Shown here in pieces: positions 28,648-38,124 of a DNA stretch of 64,000 nt. The stretch comes from Flavobacteriaceae bacterium PS02337 (GTDB lineage Bacteria > Bacteroidota > Bacteroidia > Flavobacteriales > Flavobacteriaceae), in assembly GCA_029959285.1 (NCBI GenBank), contig JASCOE010000018.1, positions 23,754 through 87,753 of the forward strand. Reading direction: 5' to 3'. The notes beneath the pieces are model-generated. The model searched no databases. It saw only the letters and a program-made list of their open reading frames with translations, and was not told where the DNA came from. Both the position numbers and the translations under genes were made by a program. Within the stretch, counting starts at the first letter, position 1; every line of letters starts with the position of its first letter.

Positions 28648-29161
28648 AATAAAAAAGTGAAGGTTAGTTTAAAAATAGTGATTTTTTTTCAAACCTTAAA
28701 CCCTAAACCTTTTCACATTTTAGGATAATATAAAATCAGTGTAGAAAAAAAGTCTTTCACTAAGAAAAATTCAAAAAAGATTTTGGTTTTGGAGCACTTT
28801 CATTAATTTTTTGTTAAGTCAATTTATTCCTTAATAAAGCTAAATTTTCTGCTTTTTATAAGAGAAAGATTGTTATATGATGTCAAATTTTTTGTTTATC
28901 ATATAAAAGTTCAAGTAGGCTTTTTTTACAGCTAACGTTTGACTTCAAATGTTAATAATATGTTTCGTTTCAAAGTGGTTTTATTAATGTAAACGTAACC
29001 TAATCGACCTACCCCAAGTTTTAATTTTGAAGACATATAAGAAGAACTCAATACTTTGTATATGTCATTTTTTCAAAAACACGAACATTATCACAACTCA
29101 ATCAGAAAAAGTGTTTCTACGGACGCTTTTCTTTTGATTATTCATTCCAAAATAATGTATC
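28648..29161. other. intergenic region upstream of the second ECF sigma gene
   Basis: This 514-bp gap has no convincing gene. It holds divergent start regions, a weak inverted repeat near the methyltransferase start (GTGAAGGTT with AACCTTTTCAC), and a conserved-looking block at 28994-29038. A 35-codon frame from 29062 overlaps the sigma start and is likely fortuitous. Confidence 0.6.
28994..29038 (+). promoter_or_regulatory. GTAACCT block, copy 1 (upstream of sigma gene)
   Basis: This 45-bp block begins CGTAACCT and contains CGACCTACCCCAAG and AAGACATAT. It aligns without gaps to a second block upstream of FecR at 29764. A repeat at the same relative place before two regulator genes suggests a shared control site, perhaps the ECF sigma's own promoter. 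Confidence 0.45.
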
Positions 29162-29719
29162 ATGTATAAAAAGTTTACAGACGAAGAACTTGTCGAATTA
29201 CTAAAATCAGGCAAGGATAAAGCTTTTGATGAACTTTATTTTAGATACCGCGATGTGCTTGTTCGATTTGTTTATTTGAGAATGAAATCAATCGCAATCT
29301 CAGAAGAAATTGTACAGGAAGTTTTTACCTCTATTTGGGAACGACGCAAGACGATTGTAATCCAGAAAAGTTTTGCGGCTTATATCTATACTTCAGTTCG
29401 TTACATGACTTTAGATTATATAAAATCGCACGAAGTTACTGATCAATATATTCAGGAAGTTTTAGACAAAAATGTGGTGGCTTACTCAAGCCACAACGCA
29501 ACAGAAGATGCTATTTATTATGATGAATTGCAAAAAGCTGTTGATGAAGCTGCAATGTTGCTTCCTAAAAAATCAAAAGAGGTTTTTATTCTAAGTCGTG
29601 TAAAACATTACACAAATAAAGAAATCGCCGAAGAACTGAATGTTTCTATCGAAACGGTCAAATACCATATTACGTATGCGCTAAAATTTATGCGTACCTA
29701 TTTAGGCGAATTCAACTAA
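29162..29719 (+). CDS. ECF RNA polymerase sigma factor (FecI-like)
   Basis: A 185-aa sigma factor. Region 2 is visible in AISEEIVQEVFTSIWERR (about residues 45-62) and region 4 helix-turn-helix in LPKKSKEVFILSRVKHYTNKEIAEEL (about 130-158). FecR, SusC, SusD and a phosphatase follow on the same strand, giving a complete cell-surface signalling and uptake unit. It differs from the sigma at 9443 in having FecR in the same direction. Confidence 0.94.
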   Translation: MYKKFTDEELVELLKSGKDKAFDELYFRYRDVLVRFVYLRMKSIAISEEIVQEVFTSIWERRKTIVIQKSFAAYIYTSVRYMTLDYIKSHEVTDQYIQEVLDKNVVAYSSHNATEDAIYYDELQKAVDEAAMLLPKKSKEVFILSRVKHYTNKEIAEELNVSIETVKYHITYALKFMRTYLGEFN

Positions 29720-29763
29720 AAGTAAAATTCAGATTAAGAACTCGGTTTTTTTCTTAACAGAAG

Positions 29764-29808
29764 CGTAACCTGCTGCGCCTACCTCAAAATTCAATTTCCA
29801 AGACATAC
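29764..29808 (+). promoter_or_regulatory. GTAACCT block, copy 2 (upstream of fecR)
   Basis: CGTAACCTGCTGCGCCTACC and a following AAGACATAC align with the block at 28994-29038. It lies 25 bp before the FecR start. Confidence 0.45.
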
Positions 29809-29832
29809 TATTAAAGACATAAAGAAATTATA

Positions 29833-30762
29833 ATGCCTCAAAATTCAAATAACGAAAACAACGAAATAAAAAACTTCTTAGACGGAAAGTATTCTCCGAA
29901 AGGACAAGAAATGTGGAACAAATGGTACGACCGTACAGATGATTTTTTTGATAATATGGAAGTGATTCAGTCTGATCGTTCTCAGTTGAAAAAAGAATTA
30001 AGACAAATCAAGAATACAGGTAAAGTTATTTCCTTTCAATATAAAAATTGGGCTGTTGCTGCATCTCTAATTTTCTTAATCGGATTATCGGTGTTTTTTT
30101 ATCAAACATCCAATTCTGTTGAAAACACACAACTAGCAGTAAAATTAGGCGAACATGCTCAAATAAAATTAAGCGACGGAACACAAATTTGGCTAAATGC
30201 AGGAAGTGTTCTTAAGTATCCAAAAGAATTTAAAGGAAATAATAGAGAAGTGTATTTAAGCGGAGAAGCTTTTTTTGATGTAGCCAAAGACAAAAAGCAT
30301 CCTTTTATTATTCATACCAATAAAATGGATACGAAAGTGCTCGGAACCAGTTTCAATGTTCAAGCTTATCCTGACCAAAGAACGCAAGAAGTTTCGGTGA
30401 TGACGGGAAGAGTAAATGTGAAATCGACTGTTACTGATGAAAATGTATATGTAACGCCGGGACAAAAAGTGGTTTTCAAATCTCAAGATAATAAACTTCA
30501 GGCTTTTAAGGATATTCCGGTAAATACGATTTCGTTGTGGCGAAAAAACATTATGGTTTTTGAAGAAACGCCTCTTACTGAAGTCGTTGCTACAATAAAT
30601 CGGAATTATAATGTTGCCATTGAAATCAAAAATAAAAATTTAAATGCTTTAAAAATAAGCGGATATTTTAAAGAACTTCCTGCAGATGAGGTAATTGGTT
30701 TGGTGTGTAATATCATCAATGCCAATTATAAAATGGATTCAGGAATTTATAAAATAGAATAA
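29833..30762 (+). CDS. FecR-family anti-sigma factor
   Basis: A 309-aa single-pass membrane regulator: short cytoplasmic sigma-binding part, one membrane segment (NWAVAASLIFLIGLSVFFY, about 72-90), the FecR domain (VKLGEHAQIKLSDGTQIWLN, GSVLKYPKEF, GEAFFDVAKDKKHPF) and a C-terminal DUF4974-type domain (FEETPLTEVVATINRNYNVAIEI). It is shorter than the FecR at 10320 because the cytoplasmic part is reduced. It should receive the signal from the STN domain of the receptor encoded 60 bp downstream. Confidence 0.94.
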   Translation: MPQNSNNENNEIKNFLDGKYSPKGQEMWNKWYDRTDDFFDNMEVIQSDRSQLKKELRQIKNTGKVISFQYKNWAVAASLIFLIGLSVFFYQTSNSVENTQLAVKLGEHAQIKLSDGTQIWLNAGSVLKYPKEFKGNNREVYLSGEAFFDVAKDKKHPFIIHTNKMDTKVLGTSFNVQAYPDQRTQEVSVMTGRVNVKSTVTDENVYVTPGQKVVFKSQDNKLQAFKDIPVNTISLWRKNIMVFEETPLTEVVATINRNYNVAIEIKNKNLNALKISGYFKELPADEVIGLVCNIINANYKMDSGIYKIE

Positions 30763-30822
30763 TTCAAAAATAAACTACGTAGAAACCCAATAAACAAAAC
30801 AATTAAACTAAATCTAAAAATT

Positions 30823-33800
30823 ATGAATGAAAAACAAATGCGGTCTGCCGTAAAGTGCCAGAGCATAAGGACAATAGGAATGAAATTATTCCTGTTTATG
30901 GCTTTGTTTTTTGCGACGCTGACAACAAACGCCAAGAATGTTGACATTAATCAAAGAGTAACTTTGAAAGTTGAAAATGAAAGTATAAAAAATATATTTC
31001 AAAAAATTGAAAATCAGCTTGATGTGCATTTTATGTACGAAAGCAGCCAAGTCAATACCAATCAGAAATTAAGTTTAAAATTAACTAATGTAACGCTAGA
31101 ACAAGCGTTAGATAAAATCTGTGGCGCTGCACTTCGATATGAAATTGTGAGCAATAATATCGTAATCAAGAAAAATCAAAAAGTAGCAGACCAAAATAAA
31201 CTTATTATTTCTGGAACTGTTTATGGCGGAGACGATAATATGCCGTTGCCAGGTGTTGGAATTAAAGACAAAGGTTCTAACGCAACAGCTGCAACAGATT
31301 TTGACGGAACATTCAAAATGGAAATCACTGCTTCAGAAGCGACGCTTGTTTTTTCTTATGTTGGATATGTAAATCAAGAAGCAAAAGTAACTAGTTCACA
31401 AAACATTACTGTAAAATTAGCAGCCGATGTAAAACAGCTTCAAGAAGTTGTGGTGATGGGTTACGGAAGTGTGAAAAAAAATGAAGTTTTAGGAGCTGTA
31501 GGTTCGGTTTCGATGAAAGAAACTTCAAGTAGAACGTACAACAATGCTGCCGAATTATTACAAGGAACTGTTGCCGGAGTTACGGTTATTAACGATGGTG
31601 GTGATCCAACTGCTTCGCCAACAATCAATATTCGTGGTATCGGATCTTTAAATGCCGAAACACCTTTAATTGTTTTAGACGGAATTATCTACAGCGGATC
31701 TTTAAATACTTTAAACCCAAATGATATTGCTTCGATCAGTGTTTTGAAAGACGCGGCTTCTGCAGCAATTTATGGTGCGAGAGCTTCTGGAGGTGTAATT
31801 TTAATTACGTCTAAAAAAGGAGTTTCTGATAAAATTAATGTAAATGTAAATTATCAAGGCGGTTTTCAAAATGTAGCAAAAAAACTAGAAGTTCTAAACG
31901 CTGCTGAATATGCCGATGCGATGAATCTTGCAAGAGATAATGCAGGTTTACCAAGAATTCCTGCATTTGATACGGCTTTTGAACCGACAGCAAGAACAAC
32001 AAAAACAAACTGGATGGACGAAATTTTCCGTACAGGAGAAATTCAAGATTTATCTCTTTCGGTTAACGGAAAAACAGAAAAATCAAATTTCTTTCTTTCG
32101 GGAAGTTACAGAAAAAACGAAGGTATTTTATTGAATACTTACGGAGAACGTTACACTGCTAGAGCAAATTCATCTTTTAAACTGGCTGATAATTTTACAA
32201 TTGGAGAAAATTTATCATACTCTTTAACAAATGGGCAAACAGCTAATACGGCAAGTTCTTACACAGGAGCAATTCAAGCTGCAATTTTATATCCGCCAAA
32301 TGCAACTATTTATAGAGAAGATGGTTCTGGACAATTTGGTGGAGTTCCTGAAAAATATATTGGTTCTTACGGAGACGTAATTAATCCGGTGGCTTATCTG
32401 AAAAGATTAGATAATAAAAATCCAATTTCTACCATTTTGATCAATCCGTATGCAGAATGGGAAATTGTTCCAGGGTTAAAAGTAAAATCTAACTGGGGTT
32501 ACACTAGAATTCAAGATAACGCAACAGATTTTACTGTAAAAGTTACAGAACCTGGAAAAATATTCGATTTTAATAGATTGACACTGAAAAATATGACAGT
32601 TACCGATTTATTGAGCGAGCAGACTATTTCTTACGAAAAATCATTTGGAAAACACAATTTGAAAGCTTTAGCTGGATATACTTTCCAAGAAACTAAAAGA
32701 GATTTTTATACGGTTGAAGGAACTGGTTTTGATAACGAAGATCCATCACAACGTTATTTATTAAATGCAAAATTAATTCAGCAAACTGGCGCAGGAAGAT
32801 CAGATGAGATTATTTCTTCTTATGTGGGAAGAATTAATTACGACTTCAACCAAAAGTATTTGCTTTCTGGAATTGTTCGTCGCGACGGAACTTCAAAACT
32901 TTTGCAAGACAATCGTTATAAAATATATCCTTCTGTTTCTGCAGGTTGGTTAATTTCTGAAGAAAGTTTTATGAAAGGTATTGAACCAATTATCAGCAAT
33001 TTAAAACTTCGCGCAAGCTGGGGACAAATTGGAAACTTAGGAAACCTTGGCCCATATCAATTTAGTGTGCCTTTAGTTCAAACTCAAGCTTTAATTGGTG
33101 CAACTCCAACAATCAATTACGGATATGCAGAGAGTGAATTATCAAACCCAAATTTAAAATGGGAAAGTTCAGAGCAAACAAACGTTGGTTTAGATTTTAC
33201 AATGTTGAATAACAGTTTAATCGGATCTGTTGATGCTTATGTAAAAAAGAACAAAGACATGTTGGTTCGTGACCAATTGCCAGGTGTTTCTGGAACTCCA
33301 CAAGGAAGAATTGTAAACTCTGGAGATGTTGAAAATAAAGGTATTGAGGTGAGTTTAACGTATCAAAAAACACGCGGTGATTTTAAATTTGATGTTACAG
33401 CAAACGCTGGATTCTTAAGCAATAAAATTGTTTCTATTAAAGACGATTTAAGTTCACTTGAGCCTCTAGGCTTAAGCAGAGTTCGTAGTTTACCTTTAGC
33501 AAATATTTATCAAGTTGGAAGTCCAGTTGGTGCTTTCTACGGATATGCAACAGACGGATTATTTCAAAGTAATGCTGAAGCAAAAGCATATGTAAACTCA
33601 AATGGTGTTGCATATCAGCCAAATGCAGTTGCTGGAGATATTAAATTTAAAGATGAAAACGGAGACGGAGTAATCAATAATAGCGATAGAGTTGTATTAG
33701 GAAGTCCATTCCCGAAAACAACATATAGTTTGAATGCTAATTTCAAATATAAAGGATTCGATATGAATATCTTTTTCAACGGATCAGCAGGAAATAGTGT

Positions 33801-34197
33801 TTTCAACGCGGTAAAACATACAGGTTTAAATGCTTCTTTTCCAGGTTATAATTTACTTGCTGAATCTAAAGATGCTTGGTCGCCAACAAATACAGATACA
33901 AATGTTCCTGTTCTTTCGTCAACAGACAATAACAACAATTTCGGGCGTATTTCTGATTTGTATATTGAAGATGCTTCTTTCTTAAGATTGAAAAACGTTT
34001 CGATTGGTTATACGGTAAAAGAAAGCTGGTTGAACGGTAAAGCGAAATTGAGATTCTTTATTTCTGGACAAAATCTATTTACAATTACAAATTATTCTGG
34101 AATGGATCCTGAAGTTGGTCTTAAAAACTTCGGTATGGATTTAGGACGTTATCCGCTTTCTCGTATTTACATGACAGGTGTTAACGCAACTTTTTAA
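30823..34197 (+). CDS. SusC-like TonB-dependent receptor with STN domain
   Basis: A 1124-aa outer-membrane receptor. A ~20-aa charged leader precedes the signal peptide (GMKLFLFMALFFATLTTNA). It has an STN domain (about 45-115, VTLKVENESIKNIFQKIENQ), a carboxypeptidase-D-like domain (about 128-205, ISGTVYGGDDNMPLPGVGI), the plug (VVVMGYGSVKKNEVLGAVGS, SVLKDAASAAIYGARASGGVILIT) and a barrel ending in Phe (GVNATF). A region reading FKDENGDGVINNSDRVVLG resembles a calcium-binding EF-hand-like loop often seen in SusC proteins. Its partner SusD follows after 19 bp. The substrate is unknown; see the phosphatase at 35898. Confidence 0.95.
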   Translation: MNEKQMRSAVKCQSIRTIGMKLFLFMALFFATLTTNAKNVDINQRVTLKVENESIKNIFQKIENQLDVHFMYESSQVNTNQKLSLKLTNVTLEQALDKICGAALRYEIVSNNIVIKKNQKVADQNKLIISGTVYGGDDNMPLPGVGIKDKGSNATAATDFDGTFKMEITASEATLVFSYVGYVNQEAKVTSSQNITVKLAADVKQLQEVVVMGYGSVKKNEVLGAVGSVSMKETSSRTYNNAAELLQGTVAGVTVINDGGDPTASPTINIRGIGSLNAETPLIVLDGIIYSGSLNTLNPNDIASISVLKDAASAAIYGARASGGVILITSKKGVSDKINVNVNYQGGFQNVAKKLEVLNAAEYADAMNLARDNAGLPRIPAFDTAFEPTARTTKTNWMDEIFRTGEIQDLSLSVNGKTEKSNFFLSGSYRKNEGILLNTYGERYTARANSSFKLADNFTIGENLSYSLTNGQTANTASSYTGAIQAAILYPPNATIYREDGSGQFGGVPEKYIGSYGDVINPVAYLKRLDNKNPISTILINPYAEWEIVPGLKVKSNWGYTRIQDNATDFTVKVTEPGKIFDFNRLTLKNMTVTDLLSEQTISYEKSFGKHNLKALAGYTFQETKRDFYTVEGTGFDNEDPSQRYLLNAKLIQQTGAGRSDEIISSYVGRINYDFNQKYLLSGIVRRDGTSKLLQDNRYKIYPSVSAGWLISEESFMKGIEPIISNLKLRASWGQIGNLGNLGPYQFSVPLVQTQALIGATPTINYGYAESELSNPNLKWESSEQTNVGLDFTMLNNSLIGSVDAYVKKNKDMLVRDQLPGVSGTPQGRIVNSGDVENKGIEVSLTYQKTRGDFKFDVTANAGFLSNKIVSIKDDLSSLEPLGLSRVRSLPLANIYQVGSPVGAFYGYATDGLFQSNAEAKAYVNSNGVAYQPNAVAGDIKFKDENGDGVINNSDRVVLGSPFPKTTYSLNANFKYKGFDMNIFFNGSAGNSVFNAVKHTGLNASFPGYNLLAESKDAWSPTNTDTNVPVLSSTDNNNNFGRISDLYIEDASFLRLKNVSIGYTVKESWLNGKAKLRFFISGQNLFTITNYSGMDPEVGLKNFGMDLGRYPLSRIYMTGVNATF

Positions 34198-34216
34198 AAA
34201 ATAAAAAACAATTGAA

Positions 34217-35752
34217 ATGAAAAAAATAAGTCTTTTATTAATGAGTTTGGTTCTTTTGGCTGGCGTTTCGTCTTGCGAAAGTGAACTTGATGTGATTCCA
34301 CAAGGAGCTCCGTCAAGCGGAAATTTCTGGAAAACACCTGCAGATGCAAAAGCGGGAGTAAATGCTATTTACGCTTTGTATTCTGATGATAATATGTATG
34401 GTCGTGGTTTTTTCTGGCTAAATAATGCCAGCGATGATATCGGAACAAAACCGAGACAAAATGCAGAACGTATTAAGAATTTTATTGTAGACGGAGCTGA
34501 ATCTGATACAAAAGATATTTGGAGAATTCACTACGAAATCATGAAACGTTGTAATGATGTTATTCGCAATATTCCAAATATGCCTTTAGAAGAAAGCACA
34601 AAAAACGGAATGTTGGGCGAAGCTTATTTTAATCATGCTGTAATGCATTTAGAATTGGCTTATCATTATGGAGATGATCGTGCTGGAATTCCAATTCAAG
34701 ACAGAGAAAACCCAACAAATGTATATGTTCCTCGTGCTAAAAATGTTGCCGAAAATTATGCTTATATCGCTGCCGATTTAATTAAAGCTGCGGATTTGTT
34801 ACCATACTTTGATCAGCTTACACCAGACAATTACGGACGCGCGCACAAAACAGCTGCTTGGGCTTATTTGGTTCGTACGTATTTGTATGCAAAAGATTGG
34901 GATAATGCTATAAAATATGCCAATATGATTGTAGCAAGTGGTAAACACAAACTACTTGACAATTTTGAAGATGTATTTAAAATCAGCAATAACTGGTCTT
35001 CAGAATACATTTGGTCGGTAACTTCAAGTGCGCAAAATACTTCTTTAGGATCTATTTTTCCTGGAGTTTGTTTAGAAGATAAAGGTTGGGGAGTTTACAA
35101 CGGATGGGGAAATTTCTATCCGACAAAAGAATTGTTTGACACTTATGCTGCAAACGATAAGAGAAGAAGCGCTACAATTTTACAAAAAGGAGACAAGTTT
35201 GTTTATTTTGGAGAAACAGTAACTTTTAATGAAGGAAAACATATTGTAAGTTCAAGTAACAGAACTGGTTATCAGTTTAAAAAATATATGGAGCCATTCA
35301 GTTATCCAAAAACTACATCTGGCGGAGTTGATATTCGTTATGTAAATGCAAATGGAGATAAACCTTCAACAGCTTTAAACGTTCCACTTTTACGTTATGC
35401 AGATGTGATTTTGATGTTAGCGGAAGCAAAATTAATGAAAGGTCAAAATGCAGATACAGAAATCAATATGATTCGTCGTCGTGCAGGTCTTACTGATCTT
35501 TCTGGAGCAACATTAACTGATCTAAAAAGAGAAAGAAGATGCGAATTAGCAGGAGAATGGACAGATCGTCATTTCGATTTAGTGCGTTGGGGAGATGCAA
35601 AAGACACTTATGCAAAACCATTACACCATTATGATGGAAGCGTAATTTATCCTGCTCGTAATTTTAATCCTGCAATACACCATGTTTGGCCAATACCACC
35701 AGACGAAATTGCAGTGAGCAAAGGAGCTTTGACACAAAATCAAGGCTGGTAA
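34217..35752 (+). CDS. SusD/RagB family lipoprotein
   Basis: The 511-aa lipoprotein partner of the receptor just upstream. Lipobox LAGVSSCESEL, then the early PQGAPSSGNFWKTPADAKAGVNAIY motif, the AYFNHAVMHLELAYHYGD helix, and the closing motifs RYADVILMLAEAKLMKG, INMIRRRAGLTD, RRCELAGEWTDRHFDLVRWG and a final HHVWPIPPDEI. All are typical of complete SusD proteins. Confidence 0.95.
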   Translation: MKKISLLLMSLVLLAGVSSCESELDVIPQGAPSSGNFWKTPADAKAGVNAIYALYSDDNMYGRGFFWLNNASDDIGTKPRQNAERIKNFIVDGAESDTKDIWRIHYEIMKRCNDVIRNIPNMPLEESTKNGMLGEAYFNHAVMHLELAYHYGDDRAGIPIQDRENPTNVYVPRAKNVAENYAYIAADLIKAADLLPYFDQLTPDNYGRAHKTAAWAYLVRTYLYAKDWDNAIKYANMIVASGKHKLLDNFEDVFKISNNWSSEYIWSVTSSAQNTSLGSIFPGVCLEDKGWGVYNGWGNFYPTKELFDTYAANDKRRSATILQKGDKFVYFGETVTFNEGKHIVSSSNRTGYQFKKYMEPFSYPKTTSGGVDIRYVNANGDKPSTALNVPLLRYADVILMLAEAKLMKGQNADTEINMIRRRAGLTDLSGATLTDLKRERRCELAGEWTDRHFDLVRWGDAKDTYAKPLHHYDGSVIYPARNFNPAIHHVWPIPPDEIAVSKGALTQNQGW

Positions 35753-35778
35753 TATATAATTTCATTGTGTTTTTTTAG

Positions 35779-35824
35779 TTTTTTACGCTGCAGTCTTTGT
35801 CAGGAGACTGCAGTCGTAAAAAAA
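35779..35824 (+). terminator. strong hairpin between susD and the phosphatase
   Basis: TTTTACG-CTGCAGTCT pairs with AGACTGCAG-TCGTAAAA around an 8-nt loop. T-rich and A-rich tracts flank it on the two sides. It probably ends or attenuates the SusCD transcript 70 bp before the phosphatase gene. Confidence 0.75.
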
Positions 35825-35897
35825 TATTAAAACCTTTTTTTGTTTCAAAACATATCAAGAAGTTACCTACAACTTTTTGTTATTTAATTTATTTTCG

Positions 35898-37715
35898 ATG
35901 AAAAAAATAATCACCCTTTTTTGCCTTCAGTTTTTCCTTTTCGCGCAAGCGCAGGAATATAGTTCTTCTAACATTCATTCGCACAACGATTACGAAAGTA
36001 AATTGCCTTTTTATGGCGCTTATTCAAACGAAACCGGCGTTATCGAAGCCGATGTTTTTTTAGTGAATAACGAATTGTTTGTGGCGCATACTTCTAAAGA
36101 AATCAGTTCTCATAATACATTGAAAAGTATGTATTTGGAACCGCTTTCTTCTAAATTAAAAACTTTGGAAGGAAAAGCGTATCCAAGCAATAAACCTTTG
36201 ATTTTAATGATTGATATAAAGTCTGATGCCGATTCTACTTTAAAAGCAATCACACAACAATTAAAAACGTATCCAGATATTATTTCGAATAAAAACATAA
36301 AAGTGGTAATTTCTGGAAACAGACCTTTGCCATCGCTGTGGGCTACATATCCTGATTTTATTTATTTTGATGGAAGATTGAATGAAAATTATACCGCAGA
36401 TCAATTGGCAAAAGTTGAAATGATTAGCGAAGATTTGCATGAAATCACAGTTTGGAACGGAAAAGGCGTTCTAACACAACCTGATGCTGAAAAAATTCAA
36501 GCAATTATAAAGAAAGTTCACGATCAAAATAAAAAAGTAAGATTCTGGGCGACACAAGATAATGTGAATACTTATATGACTTTGATGAACTTGAAAGTCG
36601 ATTTTATCGGAACAGATAAAGTAACTGAATTGACTCAATTTATCAATAATATTAAGACGACATTTTATCAGAATACAGAATTTCATCAAGCTTACGTTCC
36701 TAAAAATGCATTCAAAACTAAACGTCCAAAAAACGTAATTCTCTTAATTGGAGACGGAATGGGATTAGCGCAGATTTATTCTGGATATACAGCAAACAAA
36801 GGACAATTGAGTTTATTTAATATTCCTACTCAAGGATTTTCGATCACAAAAGCTTCGGATAGTTACATTACAGATTCGGCTGCGGGAGCGACGGCAATGG
36901 CTACGGGACATAAAACAAACAATCGTTTTATAAGTGTTGACGAACAAGGAAAACCAGTCGAATTAATCACACAACAATTGATTAAGAAAAACTATAAAAC
37001 GGCAATTATTTCGGCAGGAAATATTACAGATGCAACGCCAGCAGCTTTTTATGCGCATCAGCCAGAAAGAAGTTTTAGCGAACCAATTGCAAATGATTTC
37101 CTTTCAAATCCGTCAGATATTTTGATTGGAGGAGGTCAGAAGGAATTTATTTCTAGAAAAGACGGTAAAGATTTGTCTAAAGTTTTAATTGAAAAAGGAT
37201 ATACTTTCTCAGATAAATTTGCAAGTTTAGATACCATCAAAAATAGCAGATTTGTGGTTTTAGAAGATGCAGCTGTAGTTTCTATAAAAAATGGAAGAGG
37301 AGATTTTTTAACGAAATCTTTAGCGAAAGCGACAAACACGTTTTCAAAAAGTAAAAATCCGTTTTTCATAATGGCCGAAGGAGCACAAATTGATTACGGC
37401 GGACACCAAAATAATGTAGAATATGTAGTTCGCGAAATGCTTGATTTTGATAAACTTGTAGGTCAAGCAATGGAATTTGTAGATAAAAATCCAGAAACTT
37501 TATTAATCGTAACGGCAGATCACGAAACCGGCGGATTATCATTAATTGACGGAAGTATCGAAAAAGGATATGTCCACGGAAGTTTCAGCACAAATGATCA
37601 TACAGCTATTCCAGTTCCAGTTTTTGCTTACGGTCCAGGTTCAGATAAATTTAAGGGAGTTTATCAGAATACTGCAATCTATGATAAAATAATGGAGTTG
37701 ATTTCTGGGAAATAA
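35898..37715 (+). CDS. exported GDPD/PI-PLC-like phosphodiesterase fused to alkaline phosphatase
   Basis: A 605-aa two-domain enzyme. I start at ATG 35898, where a signal peptide begins (KKIITLFCLQFFLFAQAQ). Residues about 20-255 form a PI-PLC/GDPD-like TIM barrel (IHSHNDYESKLPFYGAY, VIEADVFLVNNELFVAHT, LILMIDIKSD). The rest is a PhoA-type alkaline phosphatase: metal-binding ILLIGDGMG, nucleophile Ser327 in TDSAAGATAMATGHKT, and late VTADHETGG and HGSFSTNDHTAIPVPV. Together they could open a phosphodiester and then remove phosphate. The gene follows a SusCD pair, which suggests that the pair imports an organophosphate or a decorated glycan. Confidence 0.9.
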   Translation: MKKIITLFCLQFFLFAQAQEYSSSNIHSHNDYESKLPFYGAYSNETGVIEADVFLVNNELFVAHTSKEISSHNTLKSMYLEPLSSKLKTLEGKAYPSNKPLILMIDIKSDADSTLKAITQQLKTYPDIISNKNIKVVISGNRPLPSLWATYPDFIYFDGRLNENYTADQLAKVEMISEDLHEITVWNGKGVLTQPDAEKIQAIIKKVHDQNKKVRFWATQDNVNTYMTLMNLKVDFIGTDKVTELTQFINNIKTTFYQNTEFHQAYVPKNAFKTKRPKNVILLIGDGMGLAQIYSGYTANKGQLSLFNIPTQGFSITKASDSYITDSAAGATAMATGHKTNNRFISVDEQGKPVELITQQLIKKNYKTAIISAGNITDATPAAFYAHQPERSFSEPIANDFLSNPSDILIGGGQKEFISRKDGKDLSKVLIEKGYTFSDKFASLDTIKNSRFVVLEDAAVVSIKNGRGDFLTKSLAKATNTFSKSKNPFFIMAEGAQIDYGGHQNNVEYVVREMLDFDKLVGQAMEFVDKNPETLLIVTADHETGGLSLIDGSIEKGYVHGSFSTNDHTAIPVPVFAYGPGSDKFKGVYQNTAIYDKIMELISGK

Positions 37716-37752
37716 TTTTTGTTAATTGATTTTTTAGAATCAAATTTTAAAT

Positions 37753-37794
37753 AAAAAAGCCTTTAAACGATATGTTTAAAGGCTTTTATTTTTT
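37753..37794 (+). terminator. terminator after the phosphatase
   Basis: AAAAAGCCTTTAAAC pairs with GTTTAAAGGCTTTT around a five-base loop and is followed by ATTTTTT. Confidence 0.88.
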
Positions 37795-37818
37795 AAGTTT
37801 CTTTGAAACTTCTTACTG

Positions 37819-37841
37819 GCGGAGAAAGAGGGATCAGAACC
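37819..37841 (-). repeat. imperfect copy of the tRNA-Ser 3' end (candidate attachment site)
   Basis: GCGGAGAAAGAGGGATCAGA followed by ACC matches 20 of 23 positions at the 3' end of tRNA-Ser (43079-43101), in the same orientation. The rest of a tRNA fold is not preserved here: the following 50 bp do not form anticodon or D arms. This pattern fits the outer attachment site left by integration at tRNA-Ser. The surrounding gap (37716-38124) otherwise holds the terminator and an arm-like repeat but no gene. Confidence 0.5.
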
Positions 37842-37892
37842 TAAATTCTGCAGCCAGCTCTTATACTGCATTTCTAATATTTTTTTACCTGC

Positions 37893-37912
37893 TGCGCCAC
37901 GATTCTGCCACG
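37893..37912 (+). repeat. GCCACGA-N4-GCCAC motif, left copy
   Basis: The run GCGCCACGATTCTGCCACGA contains two GCCAC units 11 bp apart. The central GCCACGATTCTGCCAC (16 bp) recurs exactly in the right part of the island near 42873. It lies about 55 bp inside the tRNA-like repeat, a place where integrase arm sites are often found. Confidence 0.5.
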
Positions 37913-38124
37913 AACTTTAAAATACGCTAATTTACGTTGTAATGTATTGTATTTTAAAAGGTTATAATTCTGTTTTTGTTATAGGGCAAAAATAGACTTT
38001 TTTATGTTATAAGCAACATTTTAAAAATTTTATATGTCAATTAAAAGTCAGTTGGAAATGTTTGAACTTAATTTAAATATGTAAAATATTTATATTTTAC
38101 ATTAATGAAAGAAGTACATTTATA

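Noticed and set aside
29062-29169. 35-codon frame overlapping the sigma start
   Set aside because: Considered as a leader peptide, but it lacks a ribosome-binding site, overlaps the sigma ATG in another frame and has no regulatory structure around it.
37800-37900. A complete second tRNA gene
   Set aside because: Only the 3'-end-like segment matches; no anticodon stem-loop or D arm can be formed, so I list it as an attachment-site-like repeat.
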